A stretch of DNA of 36,775 nt from Alphaproteobacteria bacterium casp-alpha6 (GTDB taxonomy: Bacteria > Pseudomonadota > Alphaproteobacteria > Rhodobacterales > Rhodobacteraceae), in NCBI GenBank assembly GCA_001510135.1, contig LFER01000008.1, positions 1 through 36,775 on the forward strand, read 5' to 3'. Below the pieces are notes generated by a model. The model had not been told where the DNA came from. It ran no database searches and saw nothing but the letters and a program-made list of their open reading frames with translations. Every line of letters begins with the position of its first letter. Position 1 is the first letter of the stretch. The position numbers and the translations under genes were made by a program. This document shows positions 17,726 through 24,864 of this stretch, piece after piece.

Positions 17726-18487
17726 ATGGTGCGTTACTTTGTGATTTTCACCATGCTTCTAATATCCACTGTTTCAGTTAAGGCTGAAACCGGTGGTCTA
17801 AAGAGCCTTGAAACAACCGATTCTGGACAAATTTGGTCTGCCGTTGGACGTCTGACACTAGATGGGGGACGGGGATTTTGCACAGCATCTTTGATTGCAA
17901 CTGACATCATTTTGACAGCCGCACATTGTCTTTATGACAAAGAGACGGGCATACAATATGGGACTGAAGATTTCGAATTTCAGGCAGGATGGCGTAATGG
18001 GCGTGCGGAGGCCTTTCGCAAGGTGAAATCGGTGCTGGCCCATCCGAAATATAGCTTTCAAAGTCTCAACACGGTTGAAAAAGTGTCACAGGATATAGCA
18101 GTAGTCTTGCTGGAGGAACCGATACGCTCTGAAAATATCAAACCGTTTATCGTTGCCCCCTTGCCGCGGCGCGGCGACGGCGTTGCTGTTGTGTCCTATG
18201 CCATGGGGCGCAAAGATGTGCCCTCCATTCAAAGCCTCTGCGAAGTCCGCGCCGAACAGGATGATGTGCTTTTGTTGACCTGCGATGTAGATTACGGGGC
18301 ATCTGGCGCCCCCGTTTTTGTTATGTCAGACGGGACGGCGGTGATCGTCTCACTGATTTCGGCGATGACTTTTCTTGGTGATGAAAAACTGTCTCTTGGC
18401 GTTGCACTCCAAGAGACGCTGAACGAGTTTGCCCATCTTGTGCGCCGATACGAAATGCCGGCCCCCTCAATCAGTTCAAGTGATTGA
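17726..18487 (+). CDS. Secreted trypsin-like serine protease
   Basis: An S1-family protease of 253 residues from ATG 17726. A signal peptide is clear (MVRYFVIFTMLLISTVSVKA). The catalytic triad is complete: H67 in LTAAHC, D123 in SQDIAVV, S193 in GASGAPVF. The family's usual GDSGGP is here GASGAP, with A in place of D and A in place of the second glycine. The trypsin-like substrate-specificity residue cannot be assigned safely. The start was preferred to ATG 17684 because ACGGGGTAAG precedes it and the signal peptide begins there. It is likely periplasmic. It lies after glcF with its own promoter. Bacterial relatives of this size are often of unknown role. Confidence 0.86.
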   Translation: MVRYFVIFTMLLISTVSVKAETGGLKSLETTDSGQIWSAVGRLTLDGGRGFCTASLIATDIILTAAHCLYDKETGIQYGTEDFEFQAGWRNGRAEAFRKVKSVLAHPKYSFQSLNTVEKVSQDIAVVLLEEPIRSENIKPFIVAPLPRRGDGVAVVSYAMGRKDVPSIQSLCEVRAEQDDVLLLTCDVDYGASGAPVFVMSDGTAVIVSLISAMTFLGDEKLSLGVALQETLNEFAHLVRRYEMPAPSISSSD

Positions 18488-18495
18488 AGCCCCAA

Positions 18496-18530
18496 AAGAG
18501 GGGATGTAATGATTTTTCTTTGCCCCTCTT
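18496..18530 (+). terminator. Hairpin after the protease gene
   Basis: AAGAGGGG (18496-18503) and CCCCTCTT (18523-18530) form an 8-bp perfect stem, with a 19-base loop holding TTTTTCTTT. It begins 8 bp after the stop and its right arm overlaps the heat-shock -35 box. A transcript end for the protease gene is likely, though the T-run is in the loop. Confidence 0.5.
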
Positions 18531-18556
18531 GAAACCGAAATTTTCACCTCTTACAT
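18528..18556 (+). promoter_or_regulatory. Heat-shock sigma-32 type promoter of the hsp20 gene
   Basis: CTTGAAA (18528-18534) matches the -35 box of RpoH promoters. After 16 bp comes TTACAT (18551-18556) as a reasonable -10. This would place the transcript start near 18562-18565, exactly where the folded leader begins. Spacing and boxes were judged by eye. Confidence 0.6.
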
Positions 18557-18563
18557 CTTTTCT

Positions 18564-18647
18564 GTGATCGCCACATTTGGGATCACGCATCACCGTCTGG
18601 TCCGATGGACAGACACAAATGTTGTCGCTCAAAAGGAGGATAACCCT
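18564..18647 (+). promoter_or_regulatory. ROSE-like RNA thermometer in the hsp20 leader
   Basis: The leader folds into three hairpins. The first pairs GTGATC (18564-18569) with GATCAC (18581-18586). The second pairs GTCTG (18595-18599) with CAGAC (18610-18614). The third pairs GTTGTCGCTC (18621-18630) with GAGGATAAC (18636-18644), hiding the Shine-Dalgarno GGAGG (18635-18639). The left arm has UCGCU, matching the UYGCU hallmark of ROSE elements, and its G is bulged opposite the Shine-Dalgarno, again the ROSE pattern. Heat should melt the last hairpin and free the ribosome site. ROSE elements upstream of hsp20 genes are well known in alphaproteobacteria. Confidence 0.82.
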
Positions 18648-19106
18648 ATGAGACATTTTGATTTTTCACCCCTTTATCGTGCAACCGTTGGCTTTGATCA
18701 AATCGCTGAATTGATGGATCGCGTATTGGCCTCTGATGGTACATCCACGGCCTACCCCCCATATAACATCGAAAAAACCGCCGATGATGCATATCGCATT
18801 TCCATAGCTGTTGCTGGGTTTTCGGCAGAAGATATTACTGTAGATGTCAAGGAAAGTGCACTGATTATTGCCGCCGGCAAAACTGATGCAAACGAAGGCA
18901 AAACCTATCTTCATCGGGGCATTGCGACCCGTGCCTTTGAAAAACGCTTTCAGTTGGCGGACCATGTGCATGTCGAAGCCGCGAGCCACGTTGACGGGAT
19001 GCTTCATGTGGATCTGAAACGTGAAGTGCCCGAGGCGCTTAAACCACGCCGCATAGACATATTATCGGTCGACAGAAAATCACTGCCTGAGAAAGCAATA
19101 AATTGA
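18648..19106 (+). CDS. Small heat-shock protein (Hsp20 / IbpA family)
   Basis: A 152-residue small heat-shock chaperone that binds unfolded proteins and holds them for refolding by DnaK and ClpB. The alpha-crystallin domain runs from about 37 to 135: PPYNIEKTADDAYRISIAVA, then GFSAEDITV, LIIAAGK, and FEKRFQLADHVHVEAASHVD with GMLHVDL. The C-terminal I-x-I motif is present as RRIDIL. The ATG at 18648 was chosen because AAAAGGAGG precedes it with ideal spacing; a longer frame would start inside the leader. It is regulated by a heat-shock promoter and a ROSE-like leader. It is close to IbpA of proteobacteria. It is convergent with the next gene across a shared inverted repeat. Confidence 0.95.
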   Translation: MRHFDFSPLYRATVGFDQIAELMDRVLASDGTSTAYPPYNIEKTADDAYRISIAVAGFSAEDITVDVKESALIIAAGKTDANEGKTYLHRGIATRAFEKRFQLADHVHVEAASHVDGMLHVDLKREVPEALKPRRIDILSVDRKSLPEKAIN

Positions 19107-19108
19107 CA

Positions 19109-19146
19109 GGCGAATAAATTTTCCGGCGGGTTTATTCGCCCGCCGG
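19109..19146. terminator. Two overlapping stems between hsp20 and a convergent gene
   Basis: GGCGAATAAA (19109-19118) pairs with TTTATTCGCC (19131-19140), a perfect 10-bp stem. Inside it, CCGGCGGG (19123-19130) pairs with CCCGCCGG (19139-19146), a perfect 8-bp stem. The two share bases and cannot both form. The region contains the stop of the minus-strand gene (19132-19134) and begins 2 bp after the hsp20 stop. A bidirectional terminator or attenuator is likely. Confidence 0.6.
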
Positions 19147-19866
19147 TTCGACAACGGCAAACATTGGTCCCACCGGTCGTCCTACGCCAAATCGGATAAG
19201 CGCCGGAGCAAAAATGTTTGATACATTGCCATCTAGATAAAGCGCGTTGTTGATGCCGAGACGGTCTTTGAAATATCTTGCAAATTGATGAAATGTGACC
19301 ACCGTATTGCTTATGACGAAATGGATCTCATTGCCCTGATCGCTTGTTCCAACACCGTTTCGGATGAATTTAGACGTTGAGTTTTCAAGAAAACGGGGAT
19401 GCAATTTTCCGTCAATAACCAACATGGGGCCAGACTGCGTTGCATATTCGCAAGTGGGCGATTGCTGAACAAAGTCATTCGTTTCATAAACCCGCGCGGT
19501 CGACCCGCTTTTACAAAACACGCCATTTGGCAGCATTCCAAAATTTCCGGGGCCTTCTTTGCGCATCACTTGCCGGTACTGGGTTCCCTGTTCCACATAA
19601 TGACCAGCAGGGCTTAGGTCAGTGCGAAACATGCCAGCATTCATTGCAAATTTCAGTGTTAGGTTTTGGCTTTGCACGAACGATTTCAGATTCGAAAAAA
19701 AACCAAGTGGCTGATCGTCCGTACCCCGCCAAAAAAGACGCAAATCATCCATGGCTGGGTTCACCGTACATCTTGTGAAAGAGGCCTTTTCAAAAGCTTC
19801 GGTAAGACAGGTTAGTGCCTGCACGGGCCATGCGAAAAACCATAAGCAGATCGCCAGTCTGATCAT
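19132..19866 (-). CDS. Exported phosphodiester glycosidase family protein (NAGPA / DUF2233)
   Basis: A 244-residue secreted protein with a short signal peptide (MIRLAICLWFFAWPVQALTC). The fold of the N-acetylglucosamine-1-phosphodiester alpha-N-acetylglucosaminidase family is indicated by LKFAMNAGMF, EGPGNFGMLPNGVF, and the C-terminal INNALYLDGNVSNIF. In relatives this domain cleaves sugar phosphodiesters in surface polymers or acts on exopolysaccharide; no substrate is known here. Several cysteines suggest disulfides. Its start codon overlaps the rbfA stop (ATGA), so it is cotranscribed with an rRNA maturation factor, an unusual pair by function but likely just operon position. Confidence 0.85.
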   Translation of the reverse strand: MIRLAICLWFFAWPVQALTCLTEAFEKASFTRCTVNPAMDDLRLFWRGTDDQPLGFFSNLKSFVQSQNLTLKFAMNAGMFRTDLSPAGHYVEQGTQYRQVMRKEGPGNFGMLPNGVFCKSGSTARVYETNDFVQQSPTCEYATQSGPMLVIDGKLHPRFLENSTSKFIRNGVGTSDQGNEIHFVISNTVVTFHQFARYFKDRLGINNALYLDGNVSNIFAPALIRFGVGRPVGPMFAVVEPAGE

Positions 19867-20261
19867 TCTGTTTCAAGGTCTCTTTTGACCTTTTCGTCGG
19901 AAAAAAGCCGGCGTGTGTCGTCTATTCGATCAAATGTTTCATCCAGCCGAAATCGCAGGTCCGGAGTATATTTAAGCGTCATATGTTTGGAAATGGCGCG
20001 GCGGATATCAGATTTGTTCTTGCTCAGCAATTTTATGATATCGCCGTTTTTCTCGCCGCCAAGCGCACAGACATAGGCGGTCGCGATTTTTAGATCGGGC
20101 GAGGTTGTCACTTCCCCAACCGTGATTGAAATGCGGTTGAGGTCAGGGTCATGAATTTCCCCGCGCATCAGCACGTCAGAAAGCGTCCGTCGGATCAACT
20201 CGCCCACACGCAGTTGGCGTTGGGACGGTCCAGAGCCATGATGAAAAATCTTCTTTGCCAT
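19863..20261 (-). CDS. rbfA: Ribosome-binding factor A
   Basis: RbfA binds the 30S subunit and helps mature the 5' end of 16S rRNA, especially at low temperature. From MAKK at 20261 it has 132 residues, the normal length. The family pattern is clear: QLRVGELIRRTLSDVLMRGE, then ISITVGEVTTSPDLKIATAY, then RRAISKHMTLKYTPDLRFRL. An ATG 9 bases upstream is also possible; neither has a strong ribosome binding site. It is divergent from dapB and overlaps the start of the glycosidase gene downstream. In many related bacteria rbfA lies with truB; here it does not. Confidence 0.94.
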   Translation of the reverse strand: MAKKIFHHGSGPSQRQLRVGELIRRTLSDVLMRGEIHDPDLNRISITVGEVTTSPDLKIATAYVCALGGEKNGDIIKLLSKNKSDIRRAISKHMTLKYTPDLRFRLDETFDRIDDTRRLFSDEKVKRDLETE

Positions 20262-20347
20262 AAAATACATTTACGCGCTTGCTTTCCCTTTGCCAAGCGG
20301 CTGAACTAGAATTAAGCAAGGAGTATGTGAAATTTCAGGAGCCCGAC

Positions 20348-21160
20348 ATGGTGGATAAAACCCGCATCGTTGTGACAGGTGTTTCAGGCCGGATGGGCCA
20401 GATGTTGATCAAAACGATCGCAGAGAGTGACACTGTTGCATTGCATGGTGTGTTGGAACGAGAGGGACATCCTTGGATTGGCAAGGATCTTGGGGCCATG
20501 ATGGGCAGTGCTGAGACTGGGGTTTTTGTGTCTGATACGCCGAGTGATGTATTAAGAAACGCCCATGTGGTCGTTGATTTTACCATTCCTGACGCAACGG
20601 TTCAATTTGCGCAGGAGGCAGCACGTCATGGTGTTGCCCACGTGATCGGCACGACCGGAAACACAGATCTGCACCTTGGCGAGATTAAAAAGGCGGCTGA
20701 AAAAACCGCGATCGTCCGCGCCGGAAATATGTCGCTTGGGGTAAACCTGCTGGTGAAACTGACAACACAGGTTGCTGCCGCGTTGGACGCTGATTTTGAT
20801 ATTGAAATCATTGAGGCACATCACAATAAAAAAATTGATGCACCTTCTGGAACTGCTCTGATGCTGGGTGAGGCGGCTGCCGAAGGGCGCGGGGTCCCAC
20901 TTCAGGATGTGCGAGACACAAACCGCGATGGCATCGTTGGCGCGCGCAAAAGAGGTGATATCGGTTTTGTGGCGATCCGCGGAGGAGATATTGTTGGGGA
21001 ACATGATGTGATGTTTGCCTCACCTGCCGAACGTATCACTTTGCGACATGTTGCCCAAAGTAGGGATGTATTTGCCAGAGGCGCGATCAAAGCCGCTGAA
21101 TGGGTTCGCTCACAAGCTCCAGGTGAATACGATATGTTTGACGTGCTTGGATTAAGATGA
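20348..21160 (+). CDS. dapB: 4-hydroxy-tetrahydrodipicolinate reductase
   Basis: DapB performs the NAD(P)H-dependent reduction step in the lysine and diaminopimelate pathway, supplying both protein and cell wall. The 270-residue length is normal. The nucleotide-binding GVSGRMGQM lies near the N-terminus, IGTTG near 100, and the catalytic [15 protein letters not shown] near 157-171. [19 protein letters not shown] and [12 protein letters not shown] close the C-terminal domain. The ATG at 20348 was picked for the AGGAG about 7 bases before it; an upstream in-frame start lacks homology. The rbfA gene is divergent. Confidence 0.96.
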   Translation: MVDKTRIVVTGVSGRMGQMLIKTIAESDTVALHGVLEREGHPWIGKDLGAMMGSAETGVFVSDTPSDVLRNAHVVVDFTIPDATVQFAQEAARHGVAHVIGTTGNTDLHLGEIKKAAEKTAIVRAGNMSLGVNLLVKLTTQVAAALDADFDIEIIEAHHNKKIDAPSGTALMLGEAAAEGRGVPLQDVRDTNRDGIVGARKRGDIGFVAIRGGDIVGEHDVMFASPAERITLRHVAQSRDVFARGAIKAAEWVRSQAPGEYDMFDVLGLR

Positions 21161-21219
21161 TTTTTATGGTAAGCTTTTAGCGTGTGGTCCGGTTTTAATT
21201 TTTGGAGATCGGAGAATAT

Positions 21220-21576
21220 ATGAGAGTTATTTTCGCAACCCTTGTCATATTCGGTTTTTTACATGCCCAATCGGCAACTGCTGAATTTTCAATTGTCTCT
21301 CAAAGAGACGAATTTTTGAAAATTATTAACGGAAAACAGCTCGAACGGCCCCTGATCAAACTGCAGGTGAGCGATATAGGCCAGATTTCCGGTCGTGCTT
21401 TAGCTATCGGCGTGCGCGGGACTTGGAGTTGGCAGAAGGGATATTTTTGCCGCGATTTATTTTGGGGGAAAAAGGAACTCGGCTATAACTGTCAACAGGT
21501 GTCTTTTAGAGGGGATAAAATCCGCTTTACCTCTGACGAAGGCAAAGGGGACTATGCTGATTTTACCTTAAAATAG
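21220..21576 (+). CDS. Small secreted protein found next to dapB
   Basis: A 118-residue product with a signal peptide ending HAQSATA (14-20). The mature part shows the pattern ISGRALAIGVRGTWSWQ, then GYFCRDLFWG and YNCQQV, with two cysteines (C77, C91) that probably form a disulfide. I recall homologues beside dapB in Rhodobacteraceae that are labelled as dihydrodipicolinate reductase by position; this protein has none of that enzyme's motifs, so the label would be wrong. The start was set at ATG 21220 for GGAGA upstream and the signal peptide. No function is known. Confidence 0.75.
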   Translation: MRVIFATLVIFGFLHAQSATAEFSIVSQRDEFLKIINGKQLERPLIKLQVSDIGQISGRALAIGVRGTWSWQKGYFCRDLFWGKKELGYNCQQVSFRGDKIRFTSDEGKGDYADFTLK

Positions 21577-21603
21577 TCTTTCAAAATAATATTCAAATAT
21601 AAG

Positions 21604-21633
21604 TTGACTAAAGTATTAAATTAAAATACTTTA
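21604..21633 (+). promoter_or_regulatory. Promoter-like sequence overlapping a 9-bp palindrome
   Basis: TTGACT (21604-21609), 17 bp, then TACTTT (21627-21632) forms a fair promoter. Overlaid on it, TAAAGTATT (21609-21617) and AATACTTTA (21625-21633) make a perfect 9-bp inverted repeat with a 7-base spacer, as an operator would. It faces a small ORF with a good ribosome binding site 31 bp on. Confidence 0.45.
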
Positions 21634-21663
21634 AGCTGGAATTTCTTTTGCATGGAGGAAGAC

Positions 21664-21735
21664 ATGACACATTTTCGCAAATTGTTCGTATGTGCCCAAA
21701 ATGCAGGTTCTATGCCGGTCCTATGGGTGGTCTAG
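21664..21735 (+). CDS. Candidate 23-residue micro-ORF, possibly a frameshifted remnant
   Basis: The ATG at 21664 follows GGAGGA at good spacing and a promoter-like sequence. It encodes MTHFRKLFVCAQNAG and eight more residues, then TAG. In another frame, beginning at ATG 21690, a 23-residue reading starts MCPKCRFYAGPMGGL and ends at 21761. The two together would resemble a short CPKC-containing protein broken by a frameshift. Neither alone is secure. I do not recognise either. Confidence 0.3.
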   Translation: MTHFRKLFVCAQNAGSMPVLWVV

Positions 21736-21837
21736 GTTATCTTGTATATCGAATGTTTTAGCTAAGCATTCATGACAATACTTGGCGACTTTCCCAAGAC
21801 CTGAATACGAATTCGAGTCCATTTTCGAAATTGAGGA

Positions 21838-21854
21838 CAGAGATAGAATCTCTG
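21838..21854. repeat. Perfect short hairpin in the gene-poor region
   Basis: CAGAGAT (21838-21844) and ATCTCTG (21848-21854) pair with an AGA loop, followed by GTTTCATTT. It could end a transcript from the promoter at 21604, but the T-run is broken. Confidence 0.35.
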
Positions 21855-21974
21855 GTTTCATTTAGACTTGGACGGGCATTTGGTGCGCTCCAAAGGCCTT
21901 CGCATTTTGAAAATCGCCTCAAATTCAACTAAACAAATAGCGAAAGAAAAAATATGTTTGACCATTGGCGCCTC

Positions 21975-22148
21975 TTACGGGGTGAGAAAGCGGTCAAGCT
22001 TATGGTGCCCAAAGATCCCAATGACATTGCCCGACAGAAGGGCAGGTATCGGCTGGGATTGGACACAAAGCGTAAGCAGGGCTGCTTTGTCCGGTTTTTC
22101 CGTCGTGGGCTCCGCGCGGTAAAACGGCATAATATCAATATCTGTCAA
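21975..22148 (-). CDS. Candidate 57-residue reading frame after rnhA
   Basis: On the minus strand the frame continues past the rnhA stop for 67 codons without another stop. A TTG at 22148 or an ATG at 22130 could start it. The product contains DIMPFYRAEPTTEKPDKAAL and LLSGNVIGIFGHHKLDRFL, with an ordinary protein-like composition. No ribosome binding site is clear. It may be a small gene, a fragment of a lost gene, or an extension made by stop-codon read-through. I know no family for it. Confidence 0.3.
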   Translation of the reverse strand: MTDIDIMPFYRAEPTTEKPDKAALLTLCVQSQPIPALLSGNVIGIFGHHKLDRFLTP

Positions 22149-22178
22149 AAGGGCGGTATCAGTTGATTTTGGCTCTTT

Positions 22179-22646
22179 TTACTCTGGTTTTGGCGTTTTC
22201 TTGAACGGTGCCATGCCTTGGCGTGCCAATGCGTCCGCGCGTTCATTTTCAGGCTGTCCCGCATGCCCTTTGACCCATTGCCAAGTCACCTGATGACGGG
22301 CTTGGGCGGCATCAAGCTTTTGCCACAACTCTGCATTCTTAACAGGTTTTTTCGCCGCAGTGCGCCATCCGTTTTTCTTCCAGCCCCAAAGCCATTTTGT
22401 GATCCCATCTTTGACATAGACGCTGTCAGTGATCAGTGTGATTTTGCTTTCACGTTCCAAGGTTTCTAGCGCTTCAATGGCGGCAGTCAGTTCCATACGA
22501 TTATTGGTCGTTTCCGCCGCCCCGCCACATAATTCGCGTTCTTTCAACAGCGCGTCACCATCCTTTGCTTGAAGCACGACCCCCCAACCGCCCGGCCCGG
22601 GGTTGCCCGAACAGGCCCCGTCGGTGAATGCAAAAAGATCAGGCAT
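22179..22646 (-). CDS. rnhA: Ribonuclease HI
   Basis: RNase HI cuts the RNA strand of RNA-DNA hybrids, removing R-loops and primers. The product has 155 residues, normal for the family. Catalytic residues are visible: D9 in [17 protein letters not shown]52 in [13 protein letters not shown]74 in ITDSVYV, plus a late D in [11 protein letters not shown] and the H in WVKGHAG. The ATG at 22646 overlaps the methyltransferase stop; a TTG two codons upstream is less likely. It ends the group DUF3429, methyltransferase, rnhA. Confidence 0.97.
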   Translation of the reverse strand: MPDLFAFTDGACSGNPGPGGWGVVLQAKDGDALLKERELCGGAAETTNNRMELTAAIEALETLERESKITLITDSVYVKDGITKWLWGWKKNGWRTAAKKPVKNAELWQKLDAAQARHQVTWQWVKGHAGQPENERADALARQGMAPFKKTPKPE

Positions 22647-23232
22647 CTGCAAGAACGGAAATCAGTTGGGAAAGGGTGCCGTCCAGCCCCACATCTTCGC
22701 CGGTGCGATGACTTTGCCATTTAAACCCCGCCGCGGAGAGCAACTCGCGAAGCTCTTCTTCTTCGTAATAGGTATAAAGGCGGCCCAATCCATCCCGCGC
22801 TTCGCCCTGACCGAGTTTTAGCGCGATGTAGAATTTCCCGCCAACTTTCAGGGCTTCGTGAATGTTGCCGAGCAGTACCGGCATGTCGCTTCGTACAGCG
22901 TGAAGAAGTGAAAAGCTCGCCCAAATGCCATGGTAAGTATCAGGGGCGCTAAATGTATCAAATCCGGCCTGCCAGACTGTGACACCTGAATGTTCGCGCG
23001 CGAGTTTCACCATTTCCTTGGATGCGTCAAAGGCGTGTGTAATCAGTCCCTGTCGCGCAAAATATCCCGCAGTGCGCCCGGGGCCACATCCATAATCCAA
23101 GACCGTTCCGCCCCGAGTAAGCGATTGGGCAAACCTCACTTCGACTTTGCGTTCGTCGGTTGATGGCCCCAATTTTTTATAGTCTAGGGTCTTGGCATCA
23201 TAAACCGCAATGGTTGTGGCATCGGGCTTCAT
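22639..23232 (-). CDS. SAM-dependent methyltransferase (class I)
   Basis: A 197-residue class I methyltransferase. The SAM-binding motif [16 protein letters not shown] lies near 48-63, followed by an acidic residue in HAFDAS and the motif [24 protein letters not shown] is the usual fourth strand. The target is unknown. The ATG at 23232 overlaps the DUF3429 stop (ATGA), and GGGAGGAT precedes it well; a longer frame has no support. It overlaps rnhA by a few bases downstream. The group is probably one transcript. Confidence 0.9.
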   Translation of the reverse strand: MKPDATTIAVYDAKTLDYKKLGPSTDERKVEVRFAQSLTRGGTVLDYGCGPGRTAGYFARQGLITHAFDASKEMVKLAREHSGVTVWQAGFDTFSAPDTYHGIWASFSLLHAVRSDMPVLLGNIHEALKVGGKFYIALKLGQGEARDGLGRLYTYYEEEELRELLSAAGFKWQSHRTGEDVGLDGTLSQLISVLADA

Positions 23233-23681
23233 GGGATCCTCCCTAGGAAGAGGCAGAGGACAACCAATCCGGTAAGGAGCAAGCGCAAACGCATCCACCA
23301 AACTGGGGCCTGACCCGAGGACCAGAAATACCAATCCAATGCCAAAAGACCGATAAACCCAGCAATCAGGTTTCGCGATGCAATCTCTGGCCCGCCGCCC
23401 GTCATGAAAAACGCCCAAAGTGCAGGAACGACTGACAGCGTGTATCCGATGGCGGCTTCTTTGCCCTCAGCCTTGGTTGCAAACCCCCAAAGAACACCAG
23501 ACATAAAGGATAAAATGACCGCGCCGTAAAAGAGTTGTACATATGGTCCCACAAAACGTGGCCCAATCATTTTTATGGTCCATTCCGAAAGTGAGGGCTG
23601 ATAAAGTGTCAGGACACCCCAGAGAAACGGGAGCACGCCTGCCAATCCTAAATATAGCGCTGATCTTGGGATATCGGCCAT
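23229..23681 (-). CDS. DUF3429 family membrane protein
   Basis: A 150-residue inner-membrane protein with about five hydrophobic segments, fitting the DUF3429 family: LGLAGVLPFLWGVLTLY, then YGAVILSFMSGVLWG, YTLSVVPALWAFFM, LIAGFIGLLALDWYFW and LLLTGLVVLCLFLG. Function is unknown in the family. The ATG at 23681 is chosen because AAAGAGAA precedes it; a slightly longer frame at 23699 lacks that. The stop overlaps the methyltransferase start. Confidence 0.88.
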   Translation of the reverse strand: MADIPRSALYLGLAGVLPFLWGVLTLYQPSLSEWTIKMIGPRFVGPYVQLFYGAVILSFMSGVLWGFATKAEGKEAAIGYTLSVVPALWAFFMTGGGPEIASRNLIAGFIGLLALDWYFWSSGQAPVWWMRLRLLLTGLVVLCLFLGRIP

Positions 23682-23728
23682 CAATTCTCTTTGTTTCAAG
23701 GTCTATCGTTTAACACATATATCAGATT

Positions 23729-24679
23729 TCATGCGGGTTCACGCAAAACGCGCGGCACTTTGAAATTGACATTTTCCTGTGCCGTTTCAACGGTTTCAAT
23801 AACGACATCATAGTGTTTGGCGAAGGCATCTGTCACTTCTTTGATCAAGACTTCGGGGGCAGAGGCGCCGGCGGTGATCCCGATCGCAGATACTCCTGAA
23901 AGGGCGCGCCAGTCAATTTCCTCAGCACGCTGGATGAGCTGTGCGTAGCCGCAACCTGCTTTGGATGCGACTTCGACCAATCGTTTTGAATTTGACGAAT
24001 TTGGCGCGCCGACCACCAAAAGCGCATCGACCTTTGGTGCGATTTCCTTGACCGCGATTTGACGGTTTGTCGTGGCGTAACAGATATCTTCTTTGTGCGG
24101 TCCAACGATGGCGGGAAAACGGTCTTTCAACGCGCTGACGATATCGGCTGTATCATCGATGGACAGGGTTGTTTGCGTGACATAGGCCAGTTTCTGCGGA
24201 TCTCTGACAGTCAAGTCGGAAACATCTTCGGGTGTTTCCACCAACAACACCTCTCCCTCAGGCAACTGTCCCATCGTTCCAATGGTTTCTGGATGCCCCT
24301 GATGTCCGATCATCACCATCTGAAGTCCGGCCGCATGGTGACGTTCTGCTTCGATATGGACTTTGCTCACCAAAGGGCAGGTTGCATCCACAAAAACCAT
24401 ATTGCGTGCCTCTGCGGCTTTGGGCACAGCTTTGGGCACGCCATGGGCCGAAAAAATCACAGGCCGGTCGTCAGGGCATTCAGAGAGCTCTTCAACAAAA
24501 ACAGCGCCCTTTTCGCGCAGGCCGTCCACAACGTATTTATTATGGACGATTTCATGGCGAACGTAGACCGGAGCGCCCCATTTTTCCAAGGCCATTTCGA
24601 CTATTTTAATGGCACGGTCTACTCCGGCGCAAAACCCGCGGGGCGCGGCGAGGTATAGTTTTAGTGGTGGCAATGTCAT
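23729..24679 (-). CDS. ispH: 4-hydroxy-3-methylbut-2-enyl diphosphate reductase
   Basis: IspH (LytB) carries out the last step of the MEP pathway, making IPP and DMAPP with a 4Fe-4S cluster. The product is 316 residues from ATG 24679, normal length. The three conserved cysteines are clear: [12 protein letters not shown] near 13, [12 protein letters not shown] near 97, and [10 protein letters not shown] near 195. Other signatures are [21 protein letters not shown] and [12 protein letters not shown] longer in-frame start would run into the shared upstream region. It is divergent from the histidine kinase. Confidence 0.97.
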   Translation of the reverse strand: MTLPPLKLYLAAPRGFCAGVDRAIKIVEMALEKWGAPVYVRHEIVHNKYVVDGLREKGAVFVEELSECPDDRPVIFSAHGVPKAVPKAAEARNMVFVDATCPLVSKVHIEAERHHAAGLQMVMIGHQGHPETIGTMGQLPEGEVLLVETPEDVSDLTVRDPQKLAYVTQTTLSIDDTADIVSALKDRFPAIVGPHKEDICYATTNRQIAVKEIAPKVDALLVVGAPNSSNSKRLVEVASKAGCGYAQLIQRAEEIDWRALSGVSAIGITAGASAPEVLIKEVTDAFAKHYDVVIETVETAQENVNFKVPRVLREPA

Positions 24680-24828
24680 TTTTCTGAAACATCCTGTCGT
24701 AGGCGCGCAATTAAGGAAGGTAATTGACCAAGCTGTGCGGGTAAATAGAAAATTCGCATTTGTGCAAAAACTGTCTCTCATATTTCAGAGGTTTCAAATC
24801 ATAATAAAAAACTTTATTCTGCCTTTAT

Positions 24829-24844
24829 ATACTTTGGAAAGTAT
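24829..24844. promoter_or_regulatory. Palindrome upstream of the hybrid kinase
   Basis: ATACTTT-GG-AAAGTAT is a 7-bp perfect inverted repeat with a 2-base centre, 20 bp upstream of the kinase start. It could be an operator or a leader hairpin. The same AAAGTAT half-site appears, in inverted order, at 21609-21633. Confidence 0.4.
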
Positions 24845-24864
24845 GTCGGTGTGAGATTTTATGG

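Larger units (their letters stand above)
21577..22178. other. 602-bp stretch without a convincing full gene
   Basis: Between the small secreted gene and rnhA no ordinary gene can be supported. It contains the promoter and palindrome at 21604-21633, a micro-ORF with GGAGGA before it, a perfect hairpin CAGAGAT-AGA-ATCTCTG (21838-21854), and a minus-strand fragment following rnhA. The plus-strand open frames near 21868-22166 are rich in R and K and look like non-coding readings. A decayed gene or an insertion scar is possible. Confidence 0.5.

Noticed and set aside
21868..22166. Two plus-strand frames (84 and 70 codons)
   Set aside because: Arginine- and lysine-rich chance readings; the minus frame here looks more protein-like.
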